Counted from the stretch's first letter, positions 24,401 to 34,521 are shown. The stretch is 56,279 nt of DNA from Priapulus caudatus (GCF_000485595.1 NW_014577078.1:1153555-1209833), one strand, 5' to 3'. The notes: generated by a model from the sequence alone, not told the origin. Numbers and translations are program-made.

Positions 24401-27400
24401 TGTCTATACACGAAACAGAATAGACAGATAGATAGAACAACATATTATATGTTCCCATAGCTACAGCCTGCCCCTACTTTAGTATAGTAGAAGCATAGCC
24501 AAATATATGATGCTATGAGCCATGGTCGATGTCACGAGACAAGGGTAATGTAATTTAATGTAATGCATCTAATTTGTGTATGCGCGTGCATTCGTATTAA
24601 TGTATGTACGGTTCTGTATATATTTTACTTCTTTATAACATCCTATCGCTTGACAAAAGCTAGTGTACACTGCATATAAACATTGTAAGCAAATCGAAAC
24701 TGGCACTGACCGACACAAAGGTATCAGAGGTTGCCAGAACTGAGATGCTGGCCAACAAGAAATTTCAATTAAATAAATCGACTTACGTGGAATTGTAGTT
24801 CCATAACGAGTTGGGTCACTGTTTATGAGACGGCTCTTGATGGTTCGTCGACCGACGCCCTGAGCACCAATAAGCACCAGGGTTTTGCGCTGAAACGGCG
24901 GCATGCGGGCAACCTCTTCATACAGCAGCAGTTCGTGTCTGTCCATGTCTGTAACAAAATCAGACAAAAAACGTACAGGCACAAAATCTATCCTTGCTAC
25001 AAGCTACATTCTACATGCTAGGAAAACACTACATTACCTACTTTTTTAATGTTCAATAATAACGTTTTATGAAATAGCATAATGTATTATTTAAATGTTT
25101 TATGATAAGTTATTTCTCTTGACTAACGAAGGAGATATTAAAGCTCTCGTTATGTTAGTAAAAGCATTTAATAATACAAGAGAAGTTTTGCAGCTCTTGA
25201 TTATTTTGTATCACAAATCACAGTTTTAAACCTAAGATAGGAGATGAACGACGTAAGACGTAAAGACGTAAAGACGTTTTCTTTCATTTTGCTGTGGCAA
25301 ACCCATTGGTTTTGTTTATGCACAAGCAGATTTTAGTGAGAAAACACTGGCAATCTGCAGAAATAAAACCTCATAACATGAAATAGGTTAAAAAGCACAT
25401 GGCGTTGGGCAAACATATGCGGACCGAGCTCCACTTCCCACACTACTTACCATGCATTTTTGAAATAGCTTCGGAATAACAAACCATCGTATTTGAGAAC
25501 TATATTTACAAGATAATTATTGAATTAGTTTTGAAAGATATTGGATAAAATAATGAATTTGTGTTCTTTTAAATGATTAAAATTATCATTAAATATTACA
25601 AAATCTTTGTCTCTAGTGTGCACAAAGTCTATTGCATAACTTGACAACATCAACAACTACCTATCTGTAGTTTTTTAAATAAATTATTTATAAAAAAACA
25701 CATCAAACAACAAAAATTGGCATATATAGCAAGAATAAAACAGATTTAACTGAAATAAATTTTAAAAGCTAGATTACAGGTCATCTTTAGGCAGTGCACT
25801 TTTTCATTATGACCAAATGAGAAAAAGTGAGAAAGTGATAGCATTGAACATACTGATGTGCATGACACTGTATGTCCATAGCGGACTATAATGGTGCCGT
25901 TTCACAAAAAGAGCTAGAGGTGGTTTATAAAGCCTGAATTAGATATACTGGCCTAGTGAACACACACATACCTGACGTGTGGTGGTGATTGTAATAGACT
26001 TTCTTCTTTCTTTTTGACGTTGCAAGCGAACCAAATACTAGAATCAAAACAAAATGCATCAAAATAAGATGGGGGACATAACATTGGCCTGATATCAGTA
26101 ACTTACCCATTGTTCTGCTGTGACTGTACAAGACTTTTTTCTTTCGTTTCGCCTTAATTGAACCACAGACTGGAAAACGCAAATCATGGCAAGTTATGCA
26201 AGTGCAGGTTTATCAAGAAATAAACCTTTGTGAACCGGAATGAGTTGTGGCTTAAGCAGATATAACTAAACAACTATGGTGCTTAGTGAGTCAACCATAT
26301 CGCATGAATGACCTAACCCATTGTTGCTGATGAGGATTTTTTGGCAACACTTACCAACCGTCTTGGTGAAGTCAAGTTCAGGTTTGCAAAATGCTTTTCT
26401 GCTCTCCTCCAAATTGAGCGAAGGAATCAGCCCTGCTGCTTTGTCTTCTCCGACCTTTCTCGCCTAGTAAGTAGTGACGAGCGAATAAAGTTTTTCTCGG
26501 CAATATTATAGCATCACTTTAGCATTGATGATACAGTGTACATAGGATTGGAGTGTTCTGCCCATAATTCTTAGTCTACATGACATTCCATACATAAATT
26601 AAGTCATTGCCCTGCATAACTCACAGTGTTCAGTACTGTGTTTGTGTATGGCTAACCTCGACCCATTTAAAAGTGTAATAATAAAAAAAAATCATTAGTT
26701 ACATGAAAAAAATTGTGTAATTACTTAATTATCTCCATTGACTGTTATGAACAACACATAGCTCTAAACACGTACTACAGAACAGTACTTAGAGGTCATT
26801 ACAAACCACTCTCAATTATCACTAAGCTGGATTATCATTGAACTAGCAGGTGCAATACTCTGTATATTCTCACAGGCATCTTTTAAATTTTCAACCATAG
26901 CCACGACATTATGTTCCCTTTGTTCTCCAATTTTCAGACCAACTGTATGGCAACTATGCAAAGGTTTTGCTCCTTAGAACCTATAGGACACATAGACCAA
27001 ATCAGATCAGTCACACAGCACACCCGGAAAACCCACCTGCCACCAGTTGGGATCTTCCTGATTGACAATCTCCAGGATATCACCTTTGTGGAAAAAAAGA
27101 CCTGCTTCCTTGCAAGGAATCAGTGTATCTTTGGAAGGATCATAGGAAAAGTGCACCTTCATAAAAACCTGCAATAAATACACTCACTGTTAACTGTCAT
27201 TTGCACTGTTTGCATTAGTGAATATCAGCATGTTGATATAAATAATTGAAAATGCACAACACTACTACAGTAATACAAAGGAAAAACGGTCACATAGGAA
27301 ATACAAAAGAAAAACAATAAATAACACATACAGGACAACAAGGGGACACAGCAACACTTGAACACACAGGTAGTTTTCTATACACCACTAACTGTTCTAG

Positions 27401-30400
27401 CTATGAACTGCTCAAACAATTTACTGCCAACTGGAAAAGACACCATGTTGACAATGTAAAATAGTCTACGATAACTCCCGCCTCAATGATTCAAAGTACC
27501 TGTGCCGTTGGCAGGGAATCAGTGTAGCTGGGAATGATCTTCAGTGTAATACTACCAACGGCCTTCTTCATGTGCAACTGCAACTCTTCCGGTGTCCTCA
27601 CTTCAATGCCATTCACCTCCTTGATGATATCGCCGACGTGTAACAAACCTGTGGCCACGACACACATAAAAAAGTTCCAGCATTAAATGTTGCGTTCCCC
27701 ACTGCTCGTGAATATGCTACTTGCACCATTCCTCTTCGTTGTTGTTTTTAGATAATCAACACAAATCCATGATAGATTGGATGGTTTTATATGGTTGCAA
27801 ATGCCAATGTCACAGTTGTTGCATTGTGTTCATGCACAAAAGTCCAGCATTAAAATGCATGAACAACTTTCAGTTAAAGTTATGGTTTTACGACAATTTG
27901 GTACACCAATCCAAAATCTTTGCATGTGAGATATAATGCGTGAAAAAGTGTGTTGGGATAACAAACTGTGTTTGGATAAATCGAGTAATACAGATGCTGA
28001 ATTACAGCAAACGAGCATATATGGATTTTAAAATGCATGGTAATCCTAACGTCCATGATGATTCAGGCCCTCTAAATATCATATTGCTTGTTGCCATAGC
28101 CTGGCAATATCTGAATGAATTTTTGATTACCTACCAAATTACTTTTATGTACGTTTTCTGTTAGAATGCTATTTTATGGGTGACTGCAACGACAAGCTGC
28201 TAATGCATGCTACATCACTACGAATGCGACATCTAGCAATCTTTGGTGAACTACCACATCCCTACGAGAAGCATTACCCTGCCGATCAATCATGCCTCCT
28301 TGCAGGATACGGGCGATTGACAAATCTCCATCTTCTGTGGCAATCGTAATACCAAGGGGCTCCCCCTCCACCTGAACAGATGCATAAAAACAACAGTCAG
28401 CAACTTAGCAACACACAGATCAATGTAATAGGTTCAAACAATGTAAGAGAAACACCAATATGCACACAAAGAAGTACAGTCATATGTAACAAATATTCTT
28501 AACCTTCTGGATGAGACACAAGGAACATCACTTTCATACCGGTTCCCCCGACATATTAATCACCTGCAAAGCATACCCGGTTCATTTTTCACACACATGC
28601 ACTTTCAAAGAAACATTATGCTACCAAGAACTATGCACAGTAACACTCTCCAAGCCTATAACAAAGGAATCATATTACATCAAATGTGTTCTAATCACGT
28701 ATTTCTTGGCGAAAGGTATTCCTTACCTTTCTGATGCCGACCATGCGTATGGCATCGGGTGGGGGAGCTGTGTAAACGGGTGGTGCCATTCTACTAGCTA
28801 TCTTTGGCGATGGCAATTTATCGAATTTTTTCTGTGCTATCGTGTCGTGTGCCTCAATAATGGCCCTAAATTTGGAAAGACATAAATCATACTACTGCAG
28901 AAGCAGCAATAAAATGCTAGCACAATCAATGACATGTGAATCTTCTAGCCTAATGAATTGTATGCATGGAATAGCTTTTCAGAGACAGGCCATTTACTTG
29001 CAGAACTTACATGGCATAATGAAAAGCCTTTCAATTTGAACATGGGCACTGGAATAACTACCAAGACATACGTACAGAGAATAAGAACTAGTCAAAAAAT
29101 CTCTGGTTGCCATAACAGTGCTTCATATGTCATAACCTTTACGTTGGTGGGTAGGAATGCAAAAAAAATTCCACACATAGAAACTGTTTTCTTCCTCTTT
29201 TACGTTTAATAGTTGAGAGTGAAAATGGGTATAGGACCTAAAGGTGTCATTCTTAGAGTAGGTGAAACCAAAATTGTCAATTTTCAGTGCCCACGAGTTC
29301 ATTTTCAATCAGTATATATATACAAACCATTGGTAACTGTAAATGAAAAAATAGAAAATTTTGAGTTGGTAACACTTTTACCAGGTCAAGCAACTTAAGC
29401 TGGGTTTACACTACTGACTTTATGTTGTCAAATTGGTGAATTGGACCAACTTCCTAACTATACAACCGATAATCGGCACTGTAAATGCAAAAGTCACGCG
29501 AGCAACTGTTCAACAGCAACTAGTTGGGAGATTAGAACATGTTCTATTTTCGCCAATTTGACAACAAAGTCGGTAGAGTAAACCCAGCTTTACAGAGAGC
29601 AGACAATTTTCCTGACCAACCTGAAAATGCGACACTTACTTGACGTGAGGCTTCCGGAGGATAGTCGACAACTCTGACGCCTTTGTGTTCGAGTACTTGT
29701 GTGGAGCCAAATCAGTGAAGATCTGCTGTATAAGCTCTGTGCTGTTTTCTCCTCCTAGTACGGGCTTTAGGGGTTCTTCTGCATCCAATTTGTCATGTGC
29801 CTGCATGTGTATTCACGACTCACATTATTTATATAACCAACCTTGCCCCTGTGAAAAAGGACGTGTTAGGTGATACAGTACTAGGAGTGGGGGAATGTTC
29901 CACCAGAATTCTTATGAAAAAATTATTTGTCTTGGTGTGTTTTAAGATATTTTGAATATATATACTATATCAAATACCAGTACTCCAGTTTGCATATATA
30001 TGGTAGAAATTCTAACCACGTAGTATCAGTCTTTTAATAATTATTATACCCAAACTTTCACATTCATTGAGATATTTATGTAATCTTACGTCTTATATAG
30101 TAACTGTTTGAAAATTTGAACTTTAAAAAAATAATTCTGTGTAATATATACATGGTATGTGACACATATCAGAATAATTTCAGCATTCAGTAACAGGGGT
30201 AGAAATTAACTTTTGAACAAGGGAGTCCAACGGACTCCCTACCCTCAAAAAGAGGGAGTCCGCAGCAAAATGAGGGAGTCCGCAGTCTGAGGTTCAAAAT
30301 TAAAGATATTAAAGGGAGAGTTTACTCTAGGTTCTAGGGTTATTTTGAGCTAATTTAGGTTATAATTACGCTACATAAAAAGTTTCATGATTCAATCACC

Positions 30401-33400
30401 ATTAGAAATATTTAAAAAAATGTTTTAAAACTAACGACTACAGGTTTGATCTACAACGATTGGGTTGGCGCCACTCAAAGCGACGATATTGCATAAGTTT
30501 GCGCAAACCACTTTCCAGCAAGGCTACAGACGAGCCGTGTTTCTTATTTATTCATTTAAAAAGCAAAAGGATTTGTATATATCTTACATATAAGTGTACG
30601 ACATATAGTTTCAGTTATATTGGATAAATTTGTCCGCCCTAAAATGAATATCGGTTTTCAGTTAAATAGCATTAGGATATAAATATAATTGCACGTTTGT
30701 ATTAGCCCTCAGTTTCTGCTAACGTGCCACAAATAAATTGTTCAACTACGCAAACTTTTCGGGGGTGGCAGCACGGTCGCGGGTGTCATGGCGCCGTTCA
30801 AATTTCGTAGCGTTGATGTGTAATTAATTATAACAATAAAATTAGGTATCTGGTAACAAATACGTGTGGGTATAAACGATTTGTTATACAGTAAGTACAG
30901 TTGTATGCAGTAAAATCCTAGAGGCTACTGTCCCTTTAACATTAACGCATGTGCTTATTTTTAAGATTCATGCAGTTACACGCCTGCCAAATTTTCTTTG
31001 GACATTAGCTAAAAAAAATACAGTAATTCCGCGAGGCCGTGCTCCGGAACAAACTAGTTACTAGTATGGCAGAATTTTCAGGGAGTCACACGGACTCCTG
31101 CATATGTCAAATCAGGGAGTCCAACAGTAAATCAGGGAGTATTTGACTCCGGACTCCCGTTAATTTCGCACCCTGCAGTAAAATGTATCCCTGGAATGAA
31201 ATAGTGATAGCTGTCCAAGGAAATTCATTACTCCAAGACACTCAGGGCCAATAAGGCAACGTAAGCAGAGAGGAGCACCATAGCATAGCAATAGCACTGC
31301 AAGTAATTAAATTAATTTAAGTAGTAAATACGGTTCTGCATTTACTGCGAGCACTGGGAGGCAAGTTTGTACGGCAATTCCTCTTTTCGTTTTCCGTGAT
31401 TGTACCAACGAGTTTTTTGCCAGCTAACTCCGAGAAACCACACAGTCATGCAACCACGCGACATAGAATTCACATACTTAGAAGGATTTTAACATACATA
31501 TAACTAGTACATATACACGTACATGAACTATTCATTTTGAACAACTCTGAGTAATTACTGCACCATTATATATATATATATATACATGTATGTATATCTA
31601 GCCTATAAATATACCTTGATCAGATTTTTCATAGCAGGACTATCAAGCAGGGATTGCAGAAAGACGAGGTCTTTGTGTTGTGCTGTGACATGGTTTATAT
31701 CTGTGTTCGGTGATTTGATAAACTGGTCACTGACAACTGGAAGCAAAGAAACAGAAGAGTCAGATATATGCACACGTACACATGTATGGTGCACAATGGT
31801 ACACATTAATATCCATCTAGTTCACGTCCCTCGAAGCTGACCTGGAAAGTGTAAGTAAAAACTGAAATATAATTTTTAGCACTTATTATCCCTTATGCTA
31901 TGAATTTTAGCTTGTGATTGTTCTTGGGGAATGTAAAATTATTTCAGTTGAGAGATGACAAATGCCACATAGTAAGAGGGTTCATTTCAGCTAGTAGGCC
32001 CTAACAGTTATTTTAAGGACCAATGAATATTAACACAATCCATATTACCACATTCAAGATTTGTAAATATGATATACAAACTGATGCTCATAAGGGTCTA
32101 TGTCCCCCAGGGTACTGCCGGAACGTACCCTGGTAACTATCTAGCTGATATGGTTAGGGTTAGGGTTAGGGTTAGGGTTAGGGTTAGGGTTAGGGTTAGG
32201 GTTAGGGTTAGGGTTAGGGTTAGGGTTAGGGTTAGGGTCCGGCATATTAGATAAGTACTAAATACTAAAACCCTAACCCTGGTACTAAATACTACGGTCC
32301 GGCATATTAGATAGTAGTATTTAGTACCAGGGTACGTTCCGGTATACCGGACCGTACCCAGGGTACGTTCGGGCAGTACTCTGGGGGACATAGACTCTCT
32401 CAGCCAAACTGATCTCCGCAGGGGTTAGAAATGAATTTTTGACTAGGAATATCCAGGTCACCAAAAAGAAATTTATTATCTGACGTTTCAAATTAATGAT
32501 ACCAATATTACAACAATTTAATGCACGAACAATAAACTAAAATGTACTATGTACTTAAATTATTGTATTAGCTGCTATACAGTAGGCCTACTGCAGAATA
32601 AGATTAAAAAATACTAAAAGCAATATTATTTTCAGTGTTTTGGGGGTGTTTTGGTTAAATGTACGCTAGCAAAATTGTCAGAAGTAGCGCAGGCTTCTGC
32701 TGCTGTAAAACCAGAAAGTCAGACAGTGAAAAATGGAATATTTGACTTGAAACTAAGAGTTAATTTGACCCCTGCTAAGGCTTGAGGCACTGCACTCTCC
32801 CACGGCACACAAACCTATATTTAATTTACAACACTAGACTTGTCTACATCTGTGACGATGTCACTTAACCAACCATACAGGTTGCTATATTATATATTAT
32901 ACAGCTATCTATGCTATATTATACAGGAGCACACAGTCACTAGTATACTGCAAAACATCATCATACTGAACAATATCACCTCACTGAGGTCAATGACCTA
33001 TAGACAAGTATGGTCCATAATATTGTCAACAGCTCTAGGATTGAGTGTACAATGACTCCTACTAGCTATTCTTCCCATTTTGGGCAGGTTAACCCATCTT
33101 CAATACAAGATGAGAGAATGAAGAGCTCCTCATAATTTTTCGCATTTACAGGTTTACCACTGCCACTCCAGTAGAAGTGTACCCGTAGAGTACACGGTAA
33201 ATATAATATATATATAAGTATCTGGTTCTACCAACATCAGAGGTGGTGACACTGGTGGAACATCTATTGCCAGACATTCGGTGTCAACCTGTAGGACCTT
33301 TAGTAGTTTTGATATATCACAAAGTACAGTAGGTATCTATACCCACAGAATATTACCCAGGAGAAATTATAAATACTAATAACATACAATAATAATTGTA

Positions 33401-33983
33401 TGATACACATACACACACTCATAGTATAAGGTAACAAGTACATAAGTATACAATATTAACTGCCGTGTCATGTTGTGGGAAGGTGCCAATACCAATCAAT
33501 ATATACACTCATTTTTTACGTGTTTCCCTAAATTGACATTTCAAATCGCAGGCTACACGAACACTCAGAGATCGGCGCAGTAAAATAATACATTTCCTAT
33601 AAATTCATATACAGTAATATAACAGTGAAACAGCAAATACTAGCATATGAAACACTCGACCTAAACAATCTCTCACCATTTATAGAATAAAGGAATGTCC
33701 ACGTCACGACCAACACTGGCAACAGACGCGTTTTCGTGCGTCAATCAAAGAATCAAATCGTGCGTCAATCAAGAAGAAACGCCAATATGGAACCTTGGTC
33801 ACTTTATCTGTACGTACGCTAACAAGGAAGCCGGTGAACACGTATCTCGACTCATGAAATACGGCAGCTAGGACAATTATGTCATCTGTCCTCCAACCTA
33901 CTACACCGCCAGCGACCACTGCATGACAGCTAGAGCTCTCCACTATTCCTACACTTACAAAGCGCAATTGATTTTTCAGCCAT
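21245..33983 (-). CDS. PALS2/MPP2: MAGUK p55-family scaffold protein, MPP2/PALS2 (MPP6)/varicose type, complete 13-exon gene
   Basis: A membrane-associated scaffold with no enzyme activity expected. In the family the L27 motifs bind partner L27 proteins, PDZ binds membrane-protein C-termini, and the SH3-HOOK-GK unit links to protein 4.1 and other cortical partners at junctions or synapses. Coding exons, 5' to 3' on minus: 33983-33959, 31736-31615, 29800-29640, 28865-28727, 28371-28278, 27648-27500, 27168-27037, 26463-26355, 26169-26107 (or 26037-25972), 24948-24787, 23770-23568, 23080-22952, 21421-21245. All junctions are AG/GT and every phase joins, giving 554 or 555 residues (human PALS2 has 540). 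Approximate domains: L27 pair 27-117, PDZ 143-222, SH3 231-300, HOOK 300-335, GK-like 340-554. The GK loop reads GAQGVGRR, with Arg where a kinase has Lys, and the end is [12 protein letters not shown], both as in MPP2/PALS2. The domain order and the [20 protein letters not shown] stretch separate it from CASK, MPP1, MPP5 and MPP7. Confidence 0.97.
22399..22467 (-). CDS. PALS2/MPP2: candidate 69-nt cassette exon in the GK domain
   Basis: Inside the last intron, a 69-nt open stretch has a good polypyrimidine-AG acceptor (TTTTTCATTTTATCACAG) and a usable donor (ACG|GTAAAT). It is phase 0 at both ends, so it would insert 23 residues ([10 protein letters not shown]...TEFMDMT) between KNLA and EEDFDRT. 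The stretch looks less AT-rich than the surrounding intron. No family member I know has this insert, so a chance open frame is possible. Confidence 0.4.
22952..23080 (-). CDS. PALS2/MPP2: MAGUK exon 12 (GK domain)
   Basis: Encodes [40 protein letters not shown] and NLA. It matches KVLRTSEFMPYVVFIAAP of PALS2. Acceptor TTAACAG, donor GTGAGT, phase 0 at both ends. The following intron holds a possible in-frame cassette. Confidence 0.97.
23568..23770 (-). CDS. PALS2/MPP2: MAGUK exon 11 (GK domain core)
   Basis: Encodes [20 protein letters not shown], ... [20 protein letters not shown] then [20 protein letters not shown]. The TSR(x)3PGEEDG, E-Y-L-E-x-G and N-x-Y-G-T motifs of guanylate-kinase GMP-binding regions are present. 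Acceptor CTCGCAG, donor GTACGT, ends in phase 0. Confidence 0.97.
24787..24948 (-). CDS. PALS2/MPP2: MAGUK exon 10 (GK domain start)
   Basis: Encodes [38 protein letters not shown] and [15 protein letters not shown]. The P-loop equivalent GAQGVGRR lacks the Walker Lys, as in other MAGUKs, so no ATP-dependent kinase activity is expected. Phase 1 at both ends; donor C|GTAAGT. Confidence 0.97.
25972..26037 (-). CDS. PALS2/MPP2: MAGUK exon 9b (HOOK variant B, duplicated alternative exon)
   Basis: A 66-nt exon with acceptor GATTCTAG and donor CAG|GTATGT, phase 1 at both ends, 69 nt downstream of exon 9a. Encodes (V)[20 protein letters not shown](S)(D). It shares GS, KRKKKV and Tyr with 9a at matching positions, so it is a tandem copy. 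It can replace 9a without a frame change. Including both also stays in frame. The His-rich end (NHHH) replaces SHSRTM. Confidence 0.88.
26107..26169 (-). CDS. PALS2/MPP2: MAGUK exon 9a (HOOK variant A)
   Basis: A 63-nt exon with acceptor TTTTCCAG and donor G|GTAAGT, phase 1 at both ends. Encodes (V)[20 protein letters not shown](D). The CGxI...KKKKxxY pattern matches FCGTISSKKKKKMMYLTTRN of human PALS2, the basic HOOK patch that binds protein 4.1-type FERM domains in this family. It is closer to the vertebrate sequence than exon 9b. Confidence 0.95.
26355..26463 (-). CDS. PALS2/MPP2: MAGUK exon 8 (SH3 end and HOOK start)
   Basis: Encodes [20 protein letters not shown] then [21 protein letters not shown] is the conserved SH3 end strand, and LEE.RKAF matches LEEKRKAF of PALS2. 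Donor G|GTAAGT leaves one base. That base makes a Val codon with either of the two following HOOK exons. Confidence 0.96.
27037..27168 (-). CDS. PALS2/MPP2: MAGUK exon 7 (SH3 first half)
   Basis: Encodes [20 protein letters not shown] then [20 protein letters not shown] and NWWQ. The SH3 strand a, the KEAGL(x)F RT-loop end and the WW pair of MAGUK SH3 domains are visible. Acceptor TTGCAG, donor GTGGGT; phase 0 at both ends. Confidence 0.97.
27500..27648 (-). CDS. PALS2/MPP2: MAGUK exon 6 (PDZ second half)
   Basis: Encodes [16 protein letters not shown]... [32 protein letters not shown] is identical to the vertebrate MPP2/PALS2 segment. Acceptor GCCACAG, donor GTACTT; ends in phase 0 before the SH3 exon. 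Confidence 0.97.
28278..28371 (-). CDS. PALS2/MPP2: MAGUK exon 5 (PDZ, carboxylate-binding loop)
   Basis: Encodes [20 protein letters not shown] then [12 protein letters not shown]. The EPLGIT loop corresponds to the PDZ carboxylate-binding loop. Donor G|GTAATG splits a Gly codon shared with exon 6. The match to human PALS2 (GEPLGVTFRV ... [12 protein letters not shown]) is very close. Confidence 0.97.
28727..28865 (-). CDS. PALS2/MPP2: MAGUK exon 4 (end of L27 region, Pro-rich linker, PDZ start)
   Basis: Encodes [14 protein letters not shown], a linker rich in Pro ([14 protein letters not shown]), then MVGIRK, the first PDZ strand. Acceptor TTTAG, donor GTAAGG. The linker is the least conserved part of the protein. 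Confidence 0.95.
29398..29589. mobile_element. ~190-bp MITE in MAGUK intron 3
   Basis: Inverted ends AGCTGGGTTTACACTAC and GTAAACCCAGCT, with a second inverted block TTGTCAAATTGG / CCAATTTGACAA inside. TTA borders both sides, which fits PIF/Harbinger-type 3-bp duplications. Confidence 0.75.
29640..29800 (-). CDS. PALS2/MPP2: MAGUK exon 3 (L27 linker and second L27 motif)
   Basis: Encodes [10 protein letters not shown]... [11 protein letters not shown] ... [11 protein letters not shown]. The second L27 motif ends in exon 4 ([15 protein letters not shown] versus ILKEPHFQSLLEAHD in human PALS2). Donor AA|GTAAGT leaves two bases that complete a Lys codon with exon 4. Confidence 0.96.
30194..31175. 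mobile_element. CAGGG-ended element in MAGUK intron 2, with nested TTAA element
   Basis: Left CAGGGGTAGAAATTAAC and right GTTAATTTCGCACCCTG are imperfect inverted ends. CAGTAA (6 bp) borders both sides (30188-30193, 31176-31181). Subterminal GGGAGTCC repeats occur at both ends. The inner 30309-30939 is a later insertion of another family. Confidence 0.8.
30309..30939. mobile_element. TTAA-flanked AGGGA(C/G)AGT element, copy 1, nested
   Basis: Begins TTAAAGGGAGAGTTTACTCT and ends CTACTGTCCCTTTAA, so the ends are inverted and TTAA borders both. It has a same-family copy at 36575-37294 in the opposite orientation. TTAA targets are typical of piggyBac- and Kolobok-like DNA transposons. No transposase is present. 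Confidence 0.85.
31615..31736 (-). CDS. PALS2/MPP2: MAGUK exon 2 (first L27 motif)
   Basis: Encodes [10 protein letters not shown]... through [19 protein letters not shown]. This matches the first L27 motif of MPP2/PALS2 (DLIFLKGIMENP in human PALS2). Acceptor CTTCCAG, donor GTATAT; enters in phase 1 and leaves in phase 0. The first intron (31737-33958) is the longest in the gene and holds a telomere-core element. Confidence 0.95.
32086..32404. mobile_element. telomere-core inverted-repeat element, copy 3 (319 bp), in MAGUK intron 1
   Basis: Ends GCTCATAAGGGTCTATG and CATAGACTCTCTCAGC. Target duplication CAAACTGAT at 32077-32085 and 32405-32413, perfect. The core carries 14 uninterrupted TTAGGG units (32154-32237). 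Confidence 0.95.
32154..32237 (+). repeat. (TTAGGG)14 interstitial telomeric tract
   Basis: 84 bp of perfect hexamers. The MAGUK gene is transcribed from the other strand, so its pre-mRNA would carry CCCUAA repeats. Confidence 0.98.
32419..32774. mobile_element. CAGGGGT-ended element in MAGUK intron 1
   Basis: Left CAGGGGTTAGAAATGAAT and right ATTTGACCCCTG are imperfect inverted ends like those at 30194-31175. No target duplication was found. It lies immediately beside telomere-core copy 3. Confidence 0.5.
33959..33983 (-). CDS. PALS2/MPP2: MAGUK exon 1 (first coding exon, start codon)
   Basis: Encodes MAEKSIAL plus the first base of a Phe codon, followed by a GTAAGT donor. The phase (1) fits exon 2 exactly. 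The chosen ATG (33983-33981) has G at -3 and G at +4, a strong context. An in-frame ATG five codons upstream (33998-33996) has T at -3 and C at +4 and would add MLIKD. An in-frame TAG at 34010-34008 closes the frame above it. There is no homology to confirm such a short N-terminus, so this exon rests on signals and phase only. Confidence 0.75.
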
Positions 33984-34085
33984 GTCTTTAATCAGCATGC
34001 ACCCCGACTACTCCATTTTGGGCCTCGCGCAACTGCGCATGCTGCTGCTAGTGCTAGTCGATCGTGGCACAACTCTCTCTCTAGC
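33984..34085 (-). promoter_or_regulatory. 5' leader and promoter-proximal region of the MAGUK gene
   Basis: This short stretch is richer in GC than its surroundings. It holds an NRF1-like core (GCATGCGCA on minus, about 34034-34042) and a YY1-like CAAAATGGAG (34011-34020). ATGGAGTAG at 34016-34008 would be a two-codon upstream ORF, in the same frame as the main start. A transcription start was not located; this is inference from motifs. Confidence 0.35.
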
Positions 34086-34466
34086 TATGTTACGTAGTTT
34101 AGAGTAGAGATGTGATGTATATATAATAATACATTCATATATATATTCATATATAATAATACATATAATATACATTCATATGTAAATGCTAGAAATATCT
34201 CTTCGTATGAAGAGCATTTTATTAAAGAAATCAACCCACACCATACAACTCAATGGCTAGAACATATTATAGAATATAAAGATAGAATAACGCAATGTTT
34301 AGCAAGCATATATATTACTTGCTTGCGCAACACTTGCTTGTGTAATAACCATGCCTCAATGAATTAATTTACGCCTGTACAGTCAACATACGCGTAGAAA
34401 TAAAAATAAAACAACAGAACATATGCTGAATATATTTGGTATATTGATATATATACAACACATGCA
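34086..34466. other. AT-rich intergenic DNA upstream of the MAGUK gene
   Basis: TATATATTCATATATAATAA-type simple sequence at 34120-34190, nothing else recognised. Confidence 0.45.
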
Positions 34467-34474
34467 ACATATAT

Positions 34475-34513
34475 CAGGAGTAGATAATAGGGGATCCCTA
34501 TTATCTACTCCTG
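34475..34513. mobile_element. 39-bp hairpin element: two 18-bp tips plus 3 bp
   Basis: CAGGAGTAGATAATAGGG, GAT, CCCTATTATCTACTCCTG: a perfect inverted repeat. ACATATAT borders both sides (34467-34474, 34514-34521). The 18-bp tip is identical to the tip of the 766-bp foldback at 45997-46762. Confidence 0.9.
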
Positions 34514-34521
34514 ACATATAT

